Assembly: GCA_026710795.1 (NCBI GenBank)
Contig: JAPOQK010000103.1
Coordinates: 1 to 64,000, forward strand
Direction of reading: 5' to 3'
DNA from: Candidatus Poribacteria bacterium
GTDB lineage: Bacteria > Poribacteria > WGA-4E > WGA-3G
Length of the DNA: 64,000 bases
Shown in pieces: positions 61,296 to 64,000 of the stretch (positions are counted from its first letter, which is position 1; every line of letters begins with the position of its first letter). The position numbers and the translations under genes are program-made. A model generated the notes under the pieces. The model had not been told where the DNA came from. It saw only the letters and a list, made by a program, of their open reading frames with translations, and did not search any database.

Positions 61296-62252
61296 TTAGA
61301 ACTGTAGATTTACTGAGAATCTTTGTGTTGTGTTGTTTTGAAAGTCTCCAGTTAATAGTTGAATTCCGTAGTCAAGTTGAAATGCTGTTCCACTTATCGG
61401 AAGTATTGCACTACCTCCAAGACTAAAAGTCGTTGCGGAATTACCGCTATTATTCCTTCCAAAACCTCCCCGGATACCAATGGTATTGTTAACCCACATT
61501 TCTACACCAGTACTTGTTGATATATCGCCATCACGAGATGTTACTTCAAAGGTTATTATGGTTCCTCTCAATAGATTACTGATTGCTGCTCCCTGTGCAC
61601 TCATTTCAGCAATTGATTCAAGACTGTATGCAATACCCGCTCGAATGTTCATAGGAACAGTATCTGTGTGAGTTTCTGATATACTAACATCTACGGGGAC
61701 AATATTTTCTGCAGAAACCCCGATGCTCAGGCTGTTGAACGGTTTTGCTAAAAGTCCAAGATCAAGGGAAAAAGCTGAACTTGAGGTATTAGTAAAGTAC
61801 AGATTCTCTGCTACAAATTCGTTTGTTTTATCATAAGATGTGCCAAGACGTTTCAGATTGATACCCAACCCGAATTGTTTTATGATGGTTCGAGCGTATG
61901 ATAACCGTATAGTTTGTTCTCTATATATATCAGAATCTTCAGTGAGGAATCCAAAATTTGCACCAAGTGTCCCAAAACCTCCAAGAGGAATAATCCCAAC
62001 AATAGTATTGTGACTTACAAGTCCATTAAATCGCTGTGCATGTGTAGCACTGATATGTATATCCGTAATATAGGATAATCCAGCAGCGTTGTAATTAGTG
62101 GCATTGCTATCATCAGCCAGTGCAACGAAAGCACCACCGAGACCAAGCGGACGTGCCCCAATCCCGATTTCATTAAATGCAGCATAGGCATACGAGGATA
62201 GGAATATTGATATGAATAGCAAATTAAAAAACATCAATCTTAATTTCGTCAT
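61296..62252 (-). CDS. PorV/PorQ-like outer-membrane barrel protein
   Basis: A 318-residue outer-membrane protein. Signal peptide 1-24 (LMFFNLLFISIFLSSYAYA). GARPLGLGGAFVALADDSNA, then NYNAAGLSYI, is the conserved start of the PorV/UPF0164 (FadL-like) family. The rest has alternating strands and ends in SVNLQF, with a terminal aromatic residue as expected for barrel insertion by BAM. A second member of this family is fused to FlgD/SPOR domains at 41993. Its ATG overlaps the stop of pcm by four bases (ATGA), and the secreted fibronectin protein follows. Confidence 0.88.
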   Translation of the reverse strand: MTKLRLMFFNLLFISIFLSSYAYAAFNEIGIGARPLGLGGAFVALADDSNATNYNAAGLSYITDIHISATHAQRFNGLVSHNTIVGIIPLGGFGTLGANFGFLTEDSDIYREQTIRLSYARTIIKQFGLGINLKRLGTSYDKTNEFVAENLYFTNTSSSAFSLDLGLLAKPFNSLSIGVSAENIVPVDVSISETHTDTVPMNIRAGIAYSLESIAEMSAQGAAISNLLRGTIITFEVTSRDGDISTSTGVEMWVNNTIGIRGGFGRNNSGNSATTFSLGGSAILPISGTAFQLDYGIQLLTGDFQNNTTQRFSVNLQF

Positions 62253-62899
62253 GATTTCTCCATAGGTGTGCCTGTCATAGGAACAAAACTCACACCCGTA
62301 ATTCTTTCAGTGTCAATTTTACCAGAACTTTTGGTAATTAAGAGTAGTTCCTGAAATTCAGAACCTACTGGTATTACCATGCGTCCCCTATCAGCGAGTT
62401 GTTGTGTAAGCCTATAAGGTATTTTCTTTGGTGCAGCTGCCACAAGCACTGCATTATAAGGTGCCTGTTCAATCCAACCGTAATAGCCGTTACCTTGTTT
62501 TAGATATACATTTTGGTAGTTTAATGCATTTAATCTCGCTTCCGCACTATAAGCAAGTTTTGGTATTATTTCAATAGAGTATATTTCCTTTGCAAGTTCC
62601 GCTAACACAGCGGTTTGATAACCACAACCTGTTCCGATTTCAAGTACTTTTGAGTTTGGATTTAGTTTAAGTAATTCTGTCATCAATGCAACTATATAAG
62701 GTTGCGATATTGTTTGCCCTTCATCGATTGGTAGAGGTCTGTCATGATATGCACATTTGCGAAATTCAGATTTTACAAACAGATGTCTTGGTATTTTTTT
62801 CATCGCTGCCAGTACTTCTGGACTACTAATATCACGATTTTCAATCTGTTCCTGCACCATTTTCTTTCTGGGAAGTACATACTCATCAACATTATCCAT
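62249..62899 (-). CDS. pcm: Protein-L-isoaspartate O-methyltransferase
   Basis: A 216-residue SAM-dependent repair enzyme that methylates isoaspartyl residues in aged proteins. RDISSPEVLAAMKKIPRHLF, AYHDRPLPIDEGQTISQPYI, and the SAM-binding VLEIGTGCGYQTAVLAEL are diagnostic; length is normal. The family's substrate-contact segment is intact (GQTISQP). The start follows AAGGAAAATCCA. It lies 43 bp after sppA and overlaps the PorV-like gene by four bases. Together with proteasome and tricorn it adds to the protein-quality theme of the window. Cytoplasmic. Confidence 0.96.
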   Translation of the reverse strand: MDNVDEYVLPRKKMVQEQIENRDISSPEVLAAMKKIPRHLFVKSEFRKCAYHDRPLPIDEGQTISQPYIVALMTELLKLNPNSKVLEIGTGCGYQTAVLAELAKEIYSIEIIPKLAYSAEARLNALNYQNVYLKQGNGYYGWIEQAPYNAVLVAAAPKKIPYRLTQQLADRGRMVIPVGSEFQELLLITKSSGKIDTERITGVSFVPMTGTPMEKS

Positions 62900-62942
62900 T
62901 GGATTTTCCTTACAATTCGCAATTGAAACCTATGTCCAGCAA

Positions 62943-64000
62943 TTACAATCCGTAACTTAAACCTAAACCTAAATTTAATTCAAATGGAGCTAAGAGAAAT
63001 ACCCGATGAGATTTAAGTTTATTAATCAAGTTTAATTCTGAGGATTGTCCACCAGTACTAAATATATTGGAAATAATTGTCCTTCTATTTGAAGAGATAT
63101 GTCCCATGTTTCTCAAAAATTGTGTTAACCAAGAAGATTTAGGTAACCTAACTATTTCAGTTACTTTTCTTTCCAAACCAGCCCGTTCTTTGGCAATTAA
63201 TAGAGCCGTGCTCAATCCACCGAGTTTATCAACCAATCCTTTTTCTTTTGCTTGTTTTCCTGTCCAAACACGTCCACGTGCTACTTTGTCTACTTCTACC
63301 TTCGTTAATTGGTCTCTTCCGAATGCAACTTTGGTAATAAAATCATCATATATTTCATTTATTTGTTTCTGTACAATCTCTTTTTCTTCTGGAGGGTAAT
63401 CACTATAATCACTATAGAAATCAGCGTGCGCACCGCGTTTGATTATTTCCTTTTTGATCCCGATTTTTTCATATAATCCTTTAAAACTGTACTTTCCACC
63501 GATGACACCGATTGATCCTGTGATCGTCCCAGGTTCAGCCACAATCACATCAGCAGGAGCAGCAATATAATATCCACCGGATGCAGCAATATCACCCATA
63601 GATACGACAAGTGGTTTTTCTTGTGCGAGTCTGACAAGGTCATGCCATATTATATCTGCTGCAATGACCAGTCCTCCTCCAGAATTAATACGCAACACAA
63701 CGGCATGTATTGATTTATCCTCACGTGTCTGTTGTATTGCTCGTGCAATCGTATTAGCACCCATCACTGATATACCTGTAAATGGATCCGTAAAACTCTC
63801 ACCAGTAACCATCATCCCCTCTGCTTCAATAACTGCTATTCTTGGTTGAGGAACTAACCATTCTTGGGGAGACAATCCGCTATTTAGATATTCATGAATG
63901 TTCATTAACCTGACATCTGTTTCAGCGAGGTCTTTTGCTATTTCCATTATTTGATCTTCATATAGTAATTCATCAACTATATCGGACTTGAGTGCTTGTT
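62943..64000 (-). CDS. sppA: Signal peptide peptidase SppA, 3' part (5' end beyond window)
   Basis: The frame is open from the right edge of the window and carries the C-terminal half of a long-form SppA (ALKSDIVDELLYEDQIMEIA, then a hinge and the second ClpP/crotonase-like domain). Motifs IAVIEAEGMMVTGES, VVLRINSGGGLVIAADIIW, VVSMGDIAASGGYYIAAPAD (Ser nucleophile) and EPGTITGSIGVIGGKYSFKG are all present. In long SppA the general-base Lys lies in the N-terminal half, outside the window. The protein degrades cleaved signal peptides in the inner membrane. The last 70 residues are an unusual extension ending LGLGLSYGL. Followed by pcm after 43 bp. Confidence 0.93.
   Translation of the reverse strand, partial: QALKSDIVDELLYEDQIMEIAKDLAETDVRLMNIHEYLNSGLSPQEWLVPQPRIAVIEAEGMMVTGESFTDPFTGISVMGANTIARAIQQTREDKSIHAVVLRINSGGGLVIAADIIWHDLVRLAQEKPLVVSMGDIAASGGYYIAAPADVIVAEPGTITGSIGVIGGKYSFKGLYEKIGIKKEIIKRGAHADFYSDYSDYPPEEKEIVQKQINEIYDDFITKVAFGRDQLTKVEVDKVARGRVWTGKQAKEKGLVDKLGGLSTALLIAKERAGLERKVTEIVRLPKSSWLTQFLRNMGHISSNRRTIISNIFSTGGQSSELNLINKLKSHRVFLLAPFELNLGLGLSYGL

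Overview
The window reads as a chromosomal segment of an uncultured, fairly AT-rich (about 40% GC by eye), Gram-negative-type bacterium. Candidatus Poribacteria or a related sponge/marine lineage is the best guess. The clues are a complete Pup-proteasome locus outside an actinobacterial context, an ECF sigma factor fused to WD40 repeats, a DUF1501 protein, PPC/FG-GAP/WD40 secreted giants, PorV-like and FlgD-like outer-membrane/secretion proteins, and many dispersed short repeats. This is inference from gene content; no marker phylogeny was possible.

Layout. 1-1.8 kb: remnant-rich region with the start of an IS630-type transposase, a 136-bp MITE, a 244-bp dispersed repeat, tandem repeats and a truncated gene. 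1.8-16.7 kb: an accessory island with a lipoprotein, an ECF sigma factor, two paralogous repeat proteins of unknown function, three 7Fe-type ferredoxins, a 1389-aa sigma-TM-WD40 protein, an unknown protein, two giant TlpA-like thioredoxin-fold paralogues and a four-cluster polyferredoxin. A 32-nt two-box motif occurs in front of the sigma gene and again in front of the first repeat protein with identical spacing, which looks like a self-controlled ECF regulon. 16.7-19.2 kb: tRNA-Glu, tRNA-Lys, purA, rpsI and rplM. 19.2-20.6 kb: a second repeat graveyard carrying further copies of the MITE and of the 244-bp repeat.

20.6-27.4 kb: arc/mpa-dop-pup-prcB-prcA-pafA in canonical order, with TAATG overlaps between pup, prcB and prcA. 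Pup already ends in Gly-Glu, so deamidation should not be needed, and the ATPase lacks the C-terminal GQYL docking tail. 27.5-36.8 kb: a DUF1501 protein, a WD40 protein, a two-haem-motif PPC protein and a cytoplasmic tricorn protease that could act after the proteasome. 36.9-38.8 kb: the TcmP/three-Cys-motif dyad. 38.9-43.9 kb: a divergent acetate kinase, an ABC permease, an amidohydrolase and a barrel-FlgD-SPOR protein.

44.4-64 kb: a TPR/FG-GAP/ASPIC giant followed by a WD40 protein, an MFS exporter, a DUF6785-type membrane protein, a P-type ATPase whose signature motifs are eroded, homoserine kinase, aspartate aminotransferase, a YCF48-like BNR protein, a fibronectin/FlgD-tail protein, a PorV-like barrel, protein-L-isoaspartate methyltransferase and the 3' part of sppA running off the right edge. 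The most interesting items are the ECF/ferredoxin/thioredoxin island (possibly an undescribed redox-linked system), the pseudo-P-type ATPase, the Glu-ended Pup system and a MITE family with an inverted core.
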